From contig CACXRO010000025.1 of NCBI GenBank assembly GCA_902770045.1, positions 1 through 35,500 of the forward strand: a DNA stretch of 35,500 nucleotides, in the 5' to 3' direction. A model generated the notes under the pieces. It worked only from the letters and a program-made list of their open reading frames with translations, made no database searches and was not told the origin of the DNA. The position numbers and the translations under genes were made by a program. Positions 8,012 to 16,011 of this stretch are shown in pieces (position 1 is the stretch's first letter; each line of letters opens with the position of its first letter). This DNA is from an uncultured bacterium. Its GTDB lineage: Bacteria; Verrucomicrobiota; Kiritimatiellia; RFP12; UBA1067.

Positions 8012-9090
8012 TGGCGGAGCTGTCGAGAGTAGTCCACGTGGTGAAGGGGCTGGAGGCGAACTCCGGGGTGGCGGTGTTCGTCTCGGAGCTCGCCCGCGAG
8101 CAGGCGGCGGCGGGGACGGATGTCACAGTTCTGTGCGACTACCGTCCCGAGCTCGCGCCGCCGCCGCCGGTGCGGCTTGCCGTTGGGCGTCCGCTTTCGT
8201 CCGCCGACGCGGGGCGCGGCGACTGGGTGCACGTCCACGCGCTCTGGTCGCTCTTCTGCCTCCGCGCGCTTCTTTTCTGCAGGCTACGCGGCGTCCGGTA
8301 CGTCGTCTCGCCGCACGGATCGCTGATGCCGAGGGTGTTTTCGCGCGGACGGATCAAGAAGGCGCTCGTCTGGCGGCTCCTGCTGCGTCCGCTCGTCCGC
8401 CGCGCCGCGCTTGTCCACTGCACGAGCGAGGCCGAGGCCGACGCCTGCCGCGCGCTCGGAATCGAAGGCCCGTTCGTGGTGGCGCCGCTCGGGGTGCGGC
8501 TGCCGGAGCGGATCGATCCTCCGGAGGCGGAGGGGAAGTCCCGAGTGGCGCTCTTCCTCGGGCGGCTCGGCGAGGAGAAGGGGCTCTTCACGCTGATGGA
8601 TGCGTGGGAGCGGGTGCGTCCGGCGGGCTGGCGGCTCAAGCTGGCGGGACCGGACTGGGACGGCTTCGCGGCGAAGCTCAGGCGCCGCGCGGCGGCGTTC
8701 TCCGATTCGGTGGAGTTCGTCGGCGAGGCGGGACCGGAGGAGAAGGACCGCCTCTACCGCGAGGCTGACCTTTTTGTGCTGCCGAGCCCGATGGAGAACT
8801 TCTCGGCGGTGGTCCTGGAGGCGCTTGCCTACGCGACTCCGGTCATCTGTACCACGGGGACGCCCTGGCAGGCCGTGGAGGAGCGTCGCTGCGGCTGGCG
8901 GGTCGAGCCCGACTCCGCCGAAGCGCTCGCCTCGGCGCTCGCCGCGGCGACCTCCCTCTCCGACGCCGAGCGCGCCGAGATGGGTGCCCGCGGCCGCGAG
9001 CTCGCGGCGGAGCGGTTCTCCTGGCAGGGCGTCGAAAGGCAGATTTCCGCGGCGCTGCAGGTTGCGCTTGCGGGCGCAGGTATGGTATAA
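8011..9090 (+). CDS. GT4-family glycosyltransferase
   Basis: A GT-B glycosyltransferase of about 359 residues. Three start codons lie close together (ATG 8005, GTG 8008, ATG 8011). ATG 8011 is preferred because it shares the A of the previous stop (TGATG). Visible elements are VVHVVKGLEANSGVAVFVSELARE (N-terminal acceptor domain), VSPHGSLMPR, VALFLGRLGEEKGLFTLMDAW (donor domain start), LKLAGPDWDGF, and the E-x7-E motif in PMENFSAVVLEALAYATPVI. The PHG-L and GRL-EKG pattern is typical of GT4 enzymes in exopolysaccharide clusters. The TAA stop lies inside the TATAAT box of the next promoter. Sugar specificity is not readable. Confidence 0.88.
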   Translation: MAELSRVVHVVKGLEANSGVAVFVSELAREQAAAGTDVTVLCDYRPELAPPPPVRLAVGRPLSSADAGRGDWVHVHALWSLFCLRALLFCRLRGVRYVVSPHGSLMPRVFSRGRIKKALVWRLLLRPLVRRAALVHCTSEAEADACRALGIEGPFVVAPLGVRLPERIDPPEAEGKSRVALFLGRLGEEKGLFTLMDAWERVRPAGWRLKLAGPDWDGFAAKLRRRAAAFSDSVEFVGEAGPEEKDRLYREADLFVLPSPMENFSAVVLEALAYATPVICTTGTPWQAVEERRCGWRVEPDSAEALASALAAATSLSDAERAEMGARGRELAAERFSWQGVERQISAALQVALAGAGMV

Positions 9091-9091
9091 T
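9062..9091 (+). promoter_or_regulatory. Sigma70-type promoter overlapping a stop codon
   Basis: TTGCGC (9062-9067), an 18-base spacer ending in TGG, and TATAAT (9086-9091) form a good promoter with an extended -10. The TAA within the -10 is the stop codon of the preceding glycosyltransferase gene. The ATG of the ACT-domain gene begins 10 bases after the -10, so the transcript should be leaderless or carry a leader of only a few bases. Confidence 0.7.
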
Positions 9092-9101
9092 TCCACCTAA
9101 T

Positions 9102-9374
9102 ATGAAAAAGGTAATCATAACCGTAGTCGGCAAGGACACCGTCGGCATCATCGCCCGCGTCAGCGCCTACCTCGCGAAGAACGGGGTGAACATCCTCGAC
9201 ATCGCCCAGACCGTGGTCGGCGGCTACTTCAACATGATGATGGTGGCGGACGCTTCGAAGTACGCGAAGTCGTTCGAGCGCCTCGGCGCCGCCCTCGACC
9301 GGATCGGCGCGGAGATGGGCCTCAAGATCCGCTGCCAGAAGTCCGAGATATTCGAGAAGATGCACCGCGTGTGA
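9102..9374 (+). CDS. ACT-domain regulatory protein (UPF0237)
   Basis: A 90-residue stand-alone ACT-domain protein. The fold is seen in [33 protein letters not shown] (first strand, the GxDxxGIIAxVs turn and helix), the YFNMMMVAD strand, and a second helix with the [13 protein letters not shown] strand. This matches UPF0237, related to the GcvR group. It lies 10 bases upstream of a UPF0210 gene, and this pairing is widespread in bacteria and archaea. ACT domains normally bind amino acids or other small ligands and control a partner protein, so a regulatory role for UPF0210 is a fair inference. The start is the only ATG and lies close behind the -10 box. Confidence 0.9.
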   Translation: MKKVIITVVGKDTVGIIARVSAYLAKNGVNILDIAQTVVGGYFNMMMVADASKYAKSFERLGAALDRIGAEMGLKIRCQKSEIFEKMHRV

Positions 9375-9384
9375 GGGCAGGGCG

Positions 9385-10752
9385 ATGATCAACCTCAGCG
9401 AAGTCATCGAGACCAACCGGATGATCCTCGAGGAGAACCTCGACGTGAGGACCATCACGATGGGGATCTCGCTCCTCGACTGCGCCGGCTCCTCGCTCGC
9501 GAAGACGTGCGCGGCGATCGAGGCGAAGCTCATGCGCCTGGCGGGCAGGCTGGTGCGCACCGGCGACGACATCGGCCGCGAGTTCGGCGTCCCCGTGGTC
9601 AACAAGCGCATTTCGGTGACGCCGGCGGCGATCGTCGGCTCGGCGTGCTGCCGCCGGCCGGCCGACTTCGTGAAGATCGCGAAGACTCTCGACCGCGCCG
9701 CGCGGCGGCTCGGGGTGAACTTCGTCGGCGGCTTCTCGGCGATCGTCTCGAAGGGGATGACGCCGGCGGACGAGATGCTCATCCGCTCCATCCCCGAGGC
9801 GCTCGCCTCCACCGAGCGCGTCTGCTCCTCGGTGAACGTCGGCTCCACCAAGACCGGGCTCGACATGGACGCGGTGCGGCTGATGGGCGAGATCGTCAAG
9901 GCGACGGCGGAGCGCACGCGCAAGCGCGGCTCGATCGGCTGCGCCAAGCTGGTCGTCCTCTGCAACGCGCCGGACGACAACCCGTTCATGGCCGGCGCCT
10001 TCCACGGCGTCACCGAGGGCGACGCCGTGCTGCATGTCGGCGTCTCCGGCCCCGGCGTGGTGCACCGCGTCCTCGCCGGCTCCTGCCGCGGCGTGGACTT
10101 CGAGACCCTCTGCGAGACCGTCAAGCGCACCGCCTTCAAGATCACCCGCGTCGGCCAGATCGTCGCGCAGGAGGCGGCGAAGCGCCTGGGCGTGCCGTTC
10201 GGCATCGTCGACCTCTCGCTCGCGCCGACGCCGGCGGTGGGCGACTCCGTCGCCGACATCCTGAAGGAGATCGGCGTCGAGCATCCCGGCGCGCCGGGCA
10301 CCACCGCCGCGCTCGCGCTCCTCAACGACCAGGTCAAGAAGGGCGGCGTGATGGCGTCGAGCTACGTCGGCGGTCTCTCCGGCGCGTTCATCCCCGTCTC
10401 CGAGGACCAGGGCATGATCGACGCGGTGCGCGCCGGCGCGCTTTCGATCGAGAAGCTCGAGGCGATGACCTGCGTCTGCTCGGTGGGGCTCGACATGATC
10501 GCCGTCCCCGGCTCGACCTCCGCGAGCACGATAGCCGGCGTCATCGCCGACGAGGCGGCGATCGGCATGGTCAACCAGAAGACGACGGCGGTGCGCATCA
10601 TCCCCGTGGCCGGCAGGAAGGTCGGCGACTTCGTGGAGTTCGGCGGGCTCCTCGGCGGCGCGCCGGTGATGAAGGTGTCGCCGTTCTCCTGCGAACGGTT
10701 CGTCGCGCGGCGCGGCCGCATCCCCGCGCCCATACACTCGTTCAGGAATTGA
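9385..10752 (+). CDS. UPF0210/DUF711 family protein (PFL-like fold)
   Basis: A 455-residue UPF0210 protein, often labelled PFL family. Typical stretches are [31 protein letters not shown] at the N-terminus, [18 protein letters not shown]-type segments, [47 protein letters not shown] and [18 protein letters not shown]. Length and order agree with full-length family members. The fold is recalled to be related to pyruvate formate-lyase, but the C-terminal glycyl-radical motif of true PFL enzymes is not evident, and the catalytic role is not known. It lies directly downstream of its usual ACT-domain partner and overlaps the following metalloenzyme gene (TTGA). Confidence 0.92.
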   Translation: MINLSEVIETNRMILEENLDVRTITMGISLLDCAGSSLAKTCAAIEAKLMRLAGRLVRTGDDIGREFGVPVVNKRISVTPAAIVGSACCRRPADFVKIAKTLDRAARRLGVNFVGGFSAIVSKGMTPADEMLIRSIPEALASTERVCSSVNVGSTKTGLDMDAVRLMGEIVKATAERTRKRGSIGCAKLVVLCNAPDDNPFMAGAFHGVTEGDAVLHVGVSGPGVVHRVLAGSCRGVDFETLCETVKRTAFKITRVGQIVAQEAAKRLGVPFGIVDLSLAPTPAVGDSVADILKEIGVEHPGAPGTTAALALLNDQVKKGGVMASSYVGGLSGAFIPVSEDQGMIDAVRAGALSIEKLEAMTCVCSVGLDMIAVPGSTSASTIAGVIADEAAIGMVNQKTTAVRIIPVAGRKVGDFVEFGGLLGGAPVMKVSPFSCERFVARRGRIPAPIHSFRN

Positions 10753-11603
10753 AGGCGGTCTTCCTATTCATCGACGGGCTCGGCATCCGCGAGCCTGCCG
10801 CGGACAACCCGGTCAACCCCGAGGTCTGCCCCGCGCTGTGGCGGCTCATCGACCGCCACTCGCGGCCCATCGACGCCTGCCTCGGCGTGGAGGGGCTGCC
10901 GCAGTCCGCCACCGGTCAGGCGACGATGTTCACCGGCCGCAACTGCGCCGAGGCGATGGGCAAGCACTGCGAGGGCTTCCCCGGCCCCGCCCTCCGCAAG
11001 ATCATCGAGGACGGCAACCTCTTCCTCGAGCTCAAGCGCCGCGGGCTTTCGGTGCGCTTCGCCGACGCGTACCTGGTGGACGGAGCGGACGAGCTCGCGC
11101 TGCGGCGGTTCAAGTCCGTCACCACCGTGATGGCGCTCACCGTGCCGGAGACGGTGTCTACCGTCGACGACCTGGTGCGCGACGAGGCGCTGATGCAGGA
11201 CATCACCCGCGAGACGATCCAGGACCGGTACCCCGACATCCCGGTCATCCCGCCGCAGCGCGCCGCCGAGCACCTTTTCCGCATCGCGCGCGAGCACGAC
11301 TTCACGCTCTTCGAGTTCTTCCAGACCGACGTCTCCGGCCATTCGATGGACTACCGTCGCGCCTGCGCGGTGCTGCGGGTCTACGACCGCTTCCTCGCCG
11401 CGCTGGTGCGCTACGTCGAGGCCGCGGGGCTCACGCTCGTCATCACCTCCGACCACGGCAACATCGAGTCGGTCGGCGACCACGGCCACACCCGCAACCC
11501 GGTGCCGTTCGTCGCCTACGGCCCCAGGGAGGAGTTTCTGCGCGAGCGCGTCTCCTCGCTCGCCGACGTCACGCCGGCGATCCTCGCCGCCTACGATAAA
11601 TGA
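10749..11603 (+). CDS. Alkaline-phosphatase-superfamily metalloenzyme (iPGM-like)
   Basis: A 284-residue enzyme of the superfamily that includes cofactor-independent phosphoglycerate mutase. The start is inferred as TTG 10749, overlapping the UPF0210 stop, because the frame then begins [12 protein letters not shown], the family N-terminal metal-binding strand with the Asp ligand. Other hallmarks are [14 protein letters not shown] (nucleophile loop with a candidate Thr), [11 protein letters not shown], and the C-terminal metal cluster TSDHGNIE with [12 protein letters not shown]. It lacks the large inserted domain of true iPGM and is much shorter than the usual 500 or so residues, so a phosphatase or phosphotransfer role is more likely than glycolysis. 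The substrate is unknown. Confidence 0.85.
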   Translation: MKAVFLFIDGLGIREPAADNPVNPEVCPALWRLIDRHSRPIDACLGVEGLPQSATGQATMFTGRNCAEAMGKHCEGFPGPALRKIIEDGNLFLELKRRGLSVRFADAYLVDGADELALRRFKSVTTVMALTVPETVSTVDDLVRDEALMQDITRETIQDRYPDIPVIPPQRAAEHLFRIAREHDFTLFEFFQTDVSGHSMDYRRACAVLRVYDRFLAALVRYVEAAGLTLVITSDHGNIESVGDHGHTRNPVPFVAYGPREEFLRERVSSLADVTPAILAAYDK

Positions 11604-11605
11604 CC

Positions 11606-11623
11606 GTCACCCAATCGGGTGAC
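11606..11623 (+). terminator. Short hairpin after the metalloenzyme gene
   Basis: GTCACCC and GGGTGAC pair perfectly around AATC three bases after the stop codon. Only AAAGTTT follows, so as an intrinsic terminator it is weak. It could also be an operator or RNA-stability hairpin upstream of the next promoter (-35 at 11641). Confidence 0.4.
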
Positions 11624-11640
11624 AAAGTTTCTGGGTGCCC

Positions 11641-11670
11641 TTGACTGTCAGGCGTCATTTTTGCTATAAT
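11641..11670 (+). promoter_or_regulatory. Strong promoter of the exopolysaccharide operon
   Basis: TTGACT (11641-11646), an 18-base spacer ending in TGC, and a perfect TATAAT (11665-11670) make this the best consensus match in the window. The ATG of the Wza-like gene comes 8 bases after the -10, so the first gene is probably read from a leaderless message. It is the likely driver of the operon to 22985. Confidence 0.8.
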
Positions 11671-11678
11671 TCACACCG

Positions 11679-12356
11679 ATGTTCAGATTAGCGAGAAAGC
11701 CGCTCCTGGCGGTTGTTCCGCTGTGCATGTGCGCAGTCGGCTGCACCAGCGTTTGCGATGCCGTCTCCCGCTTGTTTTCCGACGAGGAGACCGTCGACAC
11801 GCAGGTGGTCGCGCAGTGGTGGGACGGACCCCGCATCCGCCCTGGTATCGCGCTGATAATCCAGGTCGGCACCCCGGCTGCGCCGCCGACCACGATGAAC
11901 GTCCTGGTCGACCCGAACGGCGAGATCACGATGCCGCTGCTGCTGCAGGAGCCGGTGGCGTGCGACGGGCTCACCCTCGAGGCGCTGAAGAAGAAGCTCG
12001 TGAAGGAGTATTCCCGCTACTACCGCCAGCCGCAGGTGACGGTTACTTTCGCGCCCTACGACGGCCACGGCGTGAGTCCCTGGGGAACGGTGACGGTGCT
12101 CGGCGAGGTCGGCTCGCCGGGGCCGGTGAACATTCCCTCGACGATGGACCTGCCGGTCACCAAGGTGCTGCAGATGGCGGGCGGGCTCAAGCCGTATGCC
12201 GACCGCTCGAAGATCTGCGTCACGCGCTGCGACCGCGACGGTCGCCAGAACCGCACCTACGTGGACCTGAAGGAAATCGGCAAGGACGGCCGGCCCGACA
12301 AGGACATGCTCCTCAGGGCGGGCGACGTTGTCTGGGTGCCGGAGACTTGGTACTGA
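11679..12356 (+). CDS. Wza-like polysaccharide export lipoprotein
   Basis: A 225-residue lipoprotein with a Lys/Arg start, hydrophobic segment and lipobox AVGC (Cys22). A Poly_export domain follows (IRPGIALIIQVG, VDPNGEITMPLL, LEALKKKLVKEYSRYYRQPQVTVTF), then one SLBB-type domain (GTVTVLGEVGSPGPVNIPSTMDLPVTKVLQMAGGLKPYADRSKICVTR). E. coli Wza is about 380 residues with more SLBB repeats and a C-terminal membrane helix. This one is short and ends soon after the SLBB, so it probably forms the periplasmic ring while another protein spans the outer membrane. The beta-barrel gene two places downstream is a candidate partner, which is inference. Confidence 0.88.
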   Translation: MFRLARKPLLAVVPLCMCAVGCTSVCDAVSRLFSDEETVDTQVVAQWWDGPRIRPGIALIIQVGTPAAPPTTMNVLVDPNGEITMPLLLQEPVACDGLTLEALKKKLVKEYSRYYRQPQVTVTFAPYDGHGVSPWGTVTVLGEVGSPGPVNIPSTMDLPVTKVLQMAGGLKPYADRSKICVTRCDRDGRQNRTYVDLKEIGKDGRPDKDMLLRAGDVVWVPETWY

Positions 12357-12392
12357 CTTGAAACAACTAAGGAAGCTAAGGAGGACAAGGAC

Positions 12393-13337
12393 ATGGAAAT
12401 GAGCAGAACGAAGATTTGCCTCGCTGCGCTGGCGGCGGTGTCGATGTGCGTTGCCTTTGCCGCGGACGGCGGCAAGACCGCCTCACTCGCCGAGGCGCGC
12501 GGCGCGATTGGGGAGGCGATCTCCAGCCCAGCGGCGATGGAGTCCGCGATGAAATCGCTCTCCGCGGCCGACCAGGTGGCCTTTCTCGGCGAGGTCAACG
12601 CGGCAATAGCGAAGCGCCAGGCCTCGAAGGAGGAGAAGGCGGCGATGTTCCTCAAGGCCAACTCGGCCGCGCTCAAGGCGGCGAAGGGCGGCAAGGGCGA
12701 CATGAAGGCCCTGCTTGCCGAGGTCTACGCCTCCGCCTCGGTGCTCTCGCTCACGGCGATCAACGAGAAGTTCGCCGAAGACCTCTTCAACCGCGCGGCT
12801 GATCCCGGCAAGACCTACACCGACGACCAGTACACCGACATCGCCGTCGAGGCCCTCAAGGCGATCGTCCGCCGCTGCGACTCGGCCGACAGCTCCTCGG
12901 TGCGCGACGCGTTCGGCCTCTTGATGCTGGTGCGCGCCTCCAACGGTACGCCCGACACGCTCACCGACCGGCTGCTGCAGGAGCTGCCGGAGGAGGACCG
13001 CAAGGCGGCGCAGGAGGAGTGGATCCCGGCGGCGCTCGGGCGCGACGGCCGCGAGAAGTCCTACGAGCCGATGCTTTCCGCGGCCGAGGCGGAGGCTGAG
13101 CCCAACCTCGAGGTCATCATCAAGATCTACGGGCAGCAGCAGATCGATTCGCTCCTCGGCGACATCGTCGAGGGCACCCCGACGCTGAAGCCGCATATCG
13201 AGGAGCCGACGATGCAGACTCCGATCGACGCGAGCTCCGGCACCGGCGGCGACGGTCAGGGCGTGCCGACCCCGACCCCGACCCCGACCCCCAAGCCGAC
13301 TCCGCCAACCCCGCCCTACCAGTCGCAGGTTCCGTGA
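12393..13337 (+). CDS. Secreted protein of unknown function with Pro-Thr tail
   Basis: 314 residues; family not recognised. A signal peptide with probable cleavage after AFA is visible (MEMSRTKICLAALAAVSMCVAFA). An alpha-helical, Ala/Glu/Lys-rich body follows (residues about 30-265, with SLAEARGAIGEAI and DDQYTDIAVEALKAIVRRC). The tail is low-complexity, with alternating Pro and Thr (PTPTPTPTPKPTPPTPP) ending QSQVP. The ribosome site AAGGAGGACAAGG precedes the ATG; a second in-frame ATG two codons later is an alternative start. It sits between the Wza-like and beta-barrel genes, so it is plausibly a periplasmic accessory of export. A Pro-rich tail of this kind could span peptidoglycan. No catalytic motif was seen. 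Confidence 0.7.
   Translation: MEMSRTKICLAALAAVSMCVAFAADGGKTASLAEARGAIGEAISSPAAMESAMKSLSAADQVAFLGEVNAAIAKRQASKEEKAAMFLKANSAALKAAKGGKGDMKALLAEVYASASVLSLTAINEKFAEDLFNRAADPGKTYTDDQYTDIAVEALKAIVRRCDSADSSSVRDAFGLLMLVRASNGTPDTLTDRLLQELPEEDRKAAQEEWIPAALGRDGREKSYEPMLSAAEAEAEPNLEVIIKIYGQQQIDSLLGDIVEGTPTLKPHIEEPTMQTPIDASSGTGGDGQGVPTPTPTPTPKPTPPTPPYQSQVP
13266..13289 (+). repeat. CCGACC hexanucleotide tandem repeat (4 units)
   Basis: Four perfect CCGACC units encode the Pro-Thr alternation in the tail of the unknown secreted protein. Each unit adds one Pro-Thr pair without shifting frame, so slippage would only change tail length. Confidence 0.8.
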
Positions 13338-13382
13338 TCGGCGCAAGGTCTTTTGTAACCACAAGATATAGGTTAAAGCAAT

Positions 13383-14648
13383 ATGAACATCAGCACAAAG
13401 CATGGAATGGCGCTCGTCGCCGCCCTCGCCGCGGCCATGTCCGCGCAGGCCGAGTTGATGGACCGTCCCCAGGGCATCAAGATCGGGCAGCGGCTCACCC
13501 TCAAGCCGTACGTTGCGTTCTCCGCCACCTACGACAGCAACGTCGGCGGCAACAAGGACGCGGAAGATGACGTTATCTGGACGGTCAACCCTGGCTTCAC
13601 GCTTGATTACACGGCCGAGAGCTGGTACTTGAAGGGAACCGGCAACTACTCCTACAACGGCTACTTCCGCGGCGGCCACGCCAACGAGTACAGCTACCAC
13701 AACTACGGCGAGTCGGTCCTCTTCGGGTGGAACTCGGCGCCGAAGAGCGAGAAGGGGTGGTCGCTCATGCTCAATCAGAGCTTCATCCTGATGAACTCGC
13801 TCAACGACGTCACCCTGAGCGACGGCAGCAGCTACGGACGCGATACGCGCGACTTCAGGTTCGGCGGCTCGCTCGAGCACCGCTTCACCGAGCGCCTCCA
13901 CGCCGACGTCAGCGCCAGCTACTACTGGCTCGACTACGACAACTCCAACCAGAAGAACTCGCTCTATGGCTGGTCTCGCTGGCTGGTTGGCGGCGAAATC
14001 GGCTACGCGGCGTCGAAGTGGTTCGACATCCTCGTCAGCGCCAACTACTCCAACTACAGGCAGGACAACACGTCCAACGGCTACTACGACCTCAGCGGCT
14101 ACGGCAGCAACCTTTCCAACGACTCCGAGAGCTGGTCGCTTATGGCCGGCTTCGGCTCGTTTGCCACCGATCGCATCTCCTACCGCCTGCTCGTTGGCTG
14201 GAACCACTTCGAGTACGCCGGCCGCGAGAGCAAGACCGACGCGATGACATACTCCGCCTCTGGCCGCTGGCTGATCGGCGAGACCTGGAACATGATGCTC
14301 CTCGCGACCTGCCACTACCAGCCGTCCGAGCGCGAGTACGGCAGCTCCCAACGCACCGACTCGCTGAGCTGGGGCATCGCGAAGTCGCTCGTCCGCGGCA
14401 AGGTGAACGCAACCTTCGACATCTGCTACCGCCACGAGGGCCACGACTACTCGATGCTCAACACCCAGAACTACAACCTCGACACGCTCACCTTCCGTCT
14501 GGGGCTGAACTACACCTTAAACCGCTACCTGGCGCTCTTCGGCCGCGCCGAATACCGGCGGTCGTTCGACGACGGGAAGGACAAGTCGTCCGCCGACTAC
14601 GACTACGACCGCTTCCGCGCCTCGCTCGGTGTCCGCCTGACGTACTGA
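13383..14648 (+). CDS. Outer-membrane beta-barrel protein (BBP2-like)
   Basis: 421 residues with a signal peptide (MNISTKHGMALVAALAAAMSAQA) and a mature part of alternating aromatic/polar strands typical of a barrel: YVAFSATYDSNVGG, WYLKGTGNYSYNGYF, SLMLNQSFILMNSL, LHADVSASYYWLDYDN, WFDILVSANYSNYRQDN and so on, ending FRASLGVRLTY with a terminal aromatic. The LKPYVAFSATYDSNV opening is typical of putative beta-barrel porin 2 and related proteins found in exopolysaccharide clusters. Its position in the export operon, next to a short Wza-like protein lacking a membrane-spanning end, suggests it provides the outer-membrane passage or an export accessory. Exact family membership is not certain. 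Confidence 0.8.
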   Translation: MNISTKHGMALVAALAAAMSAQAELMDRPQGIKIGQRLTLKPYVAFSATYDSNVGGNKDAEDDVIWTVNPGFTLDYTAESWYLKGTGNYSYNGYFRGGHANEYSYHNYGESVLFGWNSAPKSEKGWSLMLNQSFILMNSLNDVTLSDGSSYGRDTRDFRFGGSLEHRFTERLHADVSASYYWLDYDNSNQKNSLYGWSRWLVGGEIGYAASKWFDILVSANYSNYRQDNTSNGYYDLSGYGSNLSNDSESWSLMAGFGSFATDRISYRLLVGWNHFEYAGRESKTDAMTYSASGRWLIGETWNMMLLATCHYQPSEREYGSSQRTDSLSWGIAKSLVRGKVNATFDICYRHEGHDYSMLNTQNYNLDTLTFRLGLNYTLNRYLALFGRAEYRRSFDDGKDKSSADYDYDRFRASLGVRLTY

Positions 14649-14649
14649 C

Positions 14650-16011
14650 GTGCAGAAACTGATAGCCAAGTATGGGCTTGCGGCGCATCTGGCCCTTTTG
14701 GCCGTCGCGCCGCAGTTCTTTTCGCTGTCCGCCGCGGTCTGGCTTGCGGCGCTGACCGCGTGCTGGCTCTTCCTGGAGCCGTCCCGGCTGGGGCAGGAGA
14801 GCCTTTCCGCCGCGCGCCAGCGGGTGTTCCGCTCGGTGCTGTCCGACCCGCTGTTCTGGATAATGCTGCTGCTGACGCTGGTGGCGGCGGTCCGGATGGC
14901 GAACGGCGGCGTCGGCCAGTGGTACGACGCCGAGAGCGGGGAGTGGGTCATGCGCGGGGCCGCCGTGGGTTCGCTGCCCGGCAGCGTGGATGGCGGCGGG
15001 CGCATGGAGTTCGCAGCCTGTCTGGTAGTCCTGGTGGTGCTCCAGGGCTGCCGCCACGCCCTTGGTCGTGGCGCGAGGTGCGCGTTCCTGCTTGGGTTCT
15101 CCGCCATCTCCGGCGTCGCCGCGGCGGTTGAATGCATCAGGGCCAGCATGGGCGACCGGGCGGTCCTTGCGGCGATGGACTGCTCCTTCTCAAACCCGTC
15201 CTATTCCGGGGTGTACTACGGCATCGCGCTGCTTGCCGGCATTTCCGCCTTCTCCGCCGGCCTGCAGCGCGGGTGGTACCGCAGCCTCTTCCTCTTCGTC
15301 TTCGCCGTCGCGGGCAACGCCGCCGGGCTCTTTGCGTTCTCGCCGGCGGTGGTGACGCTGGTATTCGTCTCCGCCGCCTTCCTGCTGGTGGTATACTCGG
15401 CGGCGTGGAACTACGTGACCAGCAACTCCGGCGAGGCGCTCGTCTTCCTGATAGGCGTCGTCGGGTTCCTGGTGGCGGCCGCAGGTCTCGTGATGGCCGC
15501 GGTCCCGTCCGGCGGCATCGCGGCGAAGCTGGCTCCTTTCTTCGGCGAGGCGGGTTTCCTGCCCAAGGACTTCTTCCCGGTCCACGACCTCCTCTCGCGC
15601 CTTTCGCTGGACATGTGGAGCGCGCATCCGTGGCTGGGCGCGGGGCTCGGTTCGTTTGCCGACGGCGTGCGCTTCATCGCCTCCTCCGAGGACCTGGCGG
15701 CGATCCCCGCCCAGCAGAGCGCGCCTTTCGGGCTCCACTGGCTGGTGCTGGCGGAGCGCGGCTCGATCGGCGCGTTCCTCGTCCTCGCGCCGATCGCGGT
15801 GCTGGCGGCGTCGTACGTCCGCCGCGCGGTCTCCGGCGTTGCGGCCGGTTTCCCGCCGCCTTCGTGCTTTGCGGGGTTCCTGGTCCTGCCGGTGGCGGTG
15901 CTTGAGTCTCTCGCCGGCGTGTCGCTGCTCGCCCCCGGCGCGATGACTGCGTTCATGCTGCTCTTCTCGGTCGCCGCAAGTTCGTTCGCAAAGGTGAAGC
16001 CCAATGTCTGA
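14650..16011 (+). CDS. O-antigen polymerase/ligase family protein
   Basis: A 453-residue polytopic membrane protein starting at GTG 14650, a few bases after the barrel gene. About ten to twelve spans are visible. Before the final spans is the extracytoplasmic signature SAHPWLGAGLGSFADGV, a very clear match to the HPxxGxGxGxF motif of the Wzy_C/O-antigen ligase family, followed by LVLAERGSIGAFLVLAPIAVLA. In an operon with Wza-like and Wzc-like genes it most likely acts as the polymerase for the exported polysaccharide. It ends with an 8-base overlap into the Wzc-like gene. Confidence 0.86.
   Translation: MQKLIAKYGLAAHLALLAVAPQFFSLSAAVWLAALTACWLFLEPSRLGQESLSAARQRVFRSVLSDPLFWIMLLLTLVAAVRMANGGVGQWYDAESGEWVMRGAAVGSLPGSVDGGGRMEFAACLVVLVVLQGCRHALGRGARCAFLLGFSAISGVAAAVECIRASMGDRAVLAAMDCSFSNPSYSGVYYGIALLAGISAFSAGLQRGWYRSLFLFVFAVAGNAAGLFAFSPAVVTLVFVSAAFLLVVYSAAWNYVTSNSGEALVFLIGVVGFLVAAAGLVMAAVPSGGIAAKLAPFFGEAGFLPKDFFPVHDLLSRLSLDMWSAHPWLGAGLGSFADGVRFIASSEDLAAIPAQQSAPFGLHWLVLAERGSIGAFLVLAPIAVLAASYVRRAVSGVAAGFPPPSCFAGFLVLPVAVLESLAGVSLLAPGAMTAFMLLFSVAASSFAKVKPNV

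Noticed and set aside
13338-13382. Possible promoter in the gap before the barrel gene (TTGTAA, TATAGG)
   Set aside because: The two hexamers are only 8 bases apart and match poorly. Read-through from the upstream promoter is enough to explain expression.
15389-15397. TGGTATACT extended -10 inside the second Wzy-like gene
   Set aside because: It lies in the middle of a membrane-protein coding region with no -35 and no gene start behind it.
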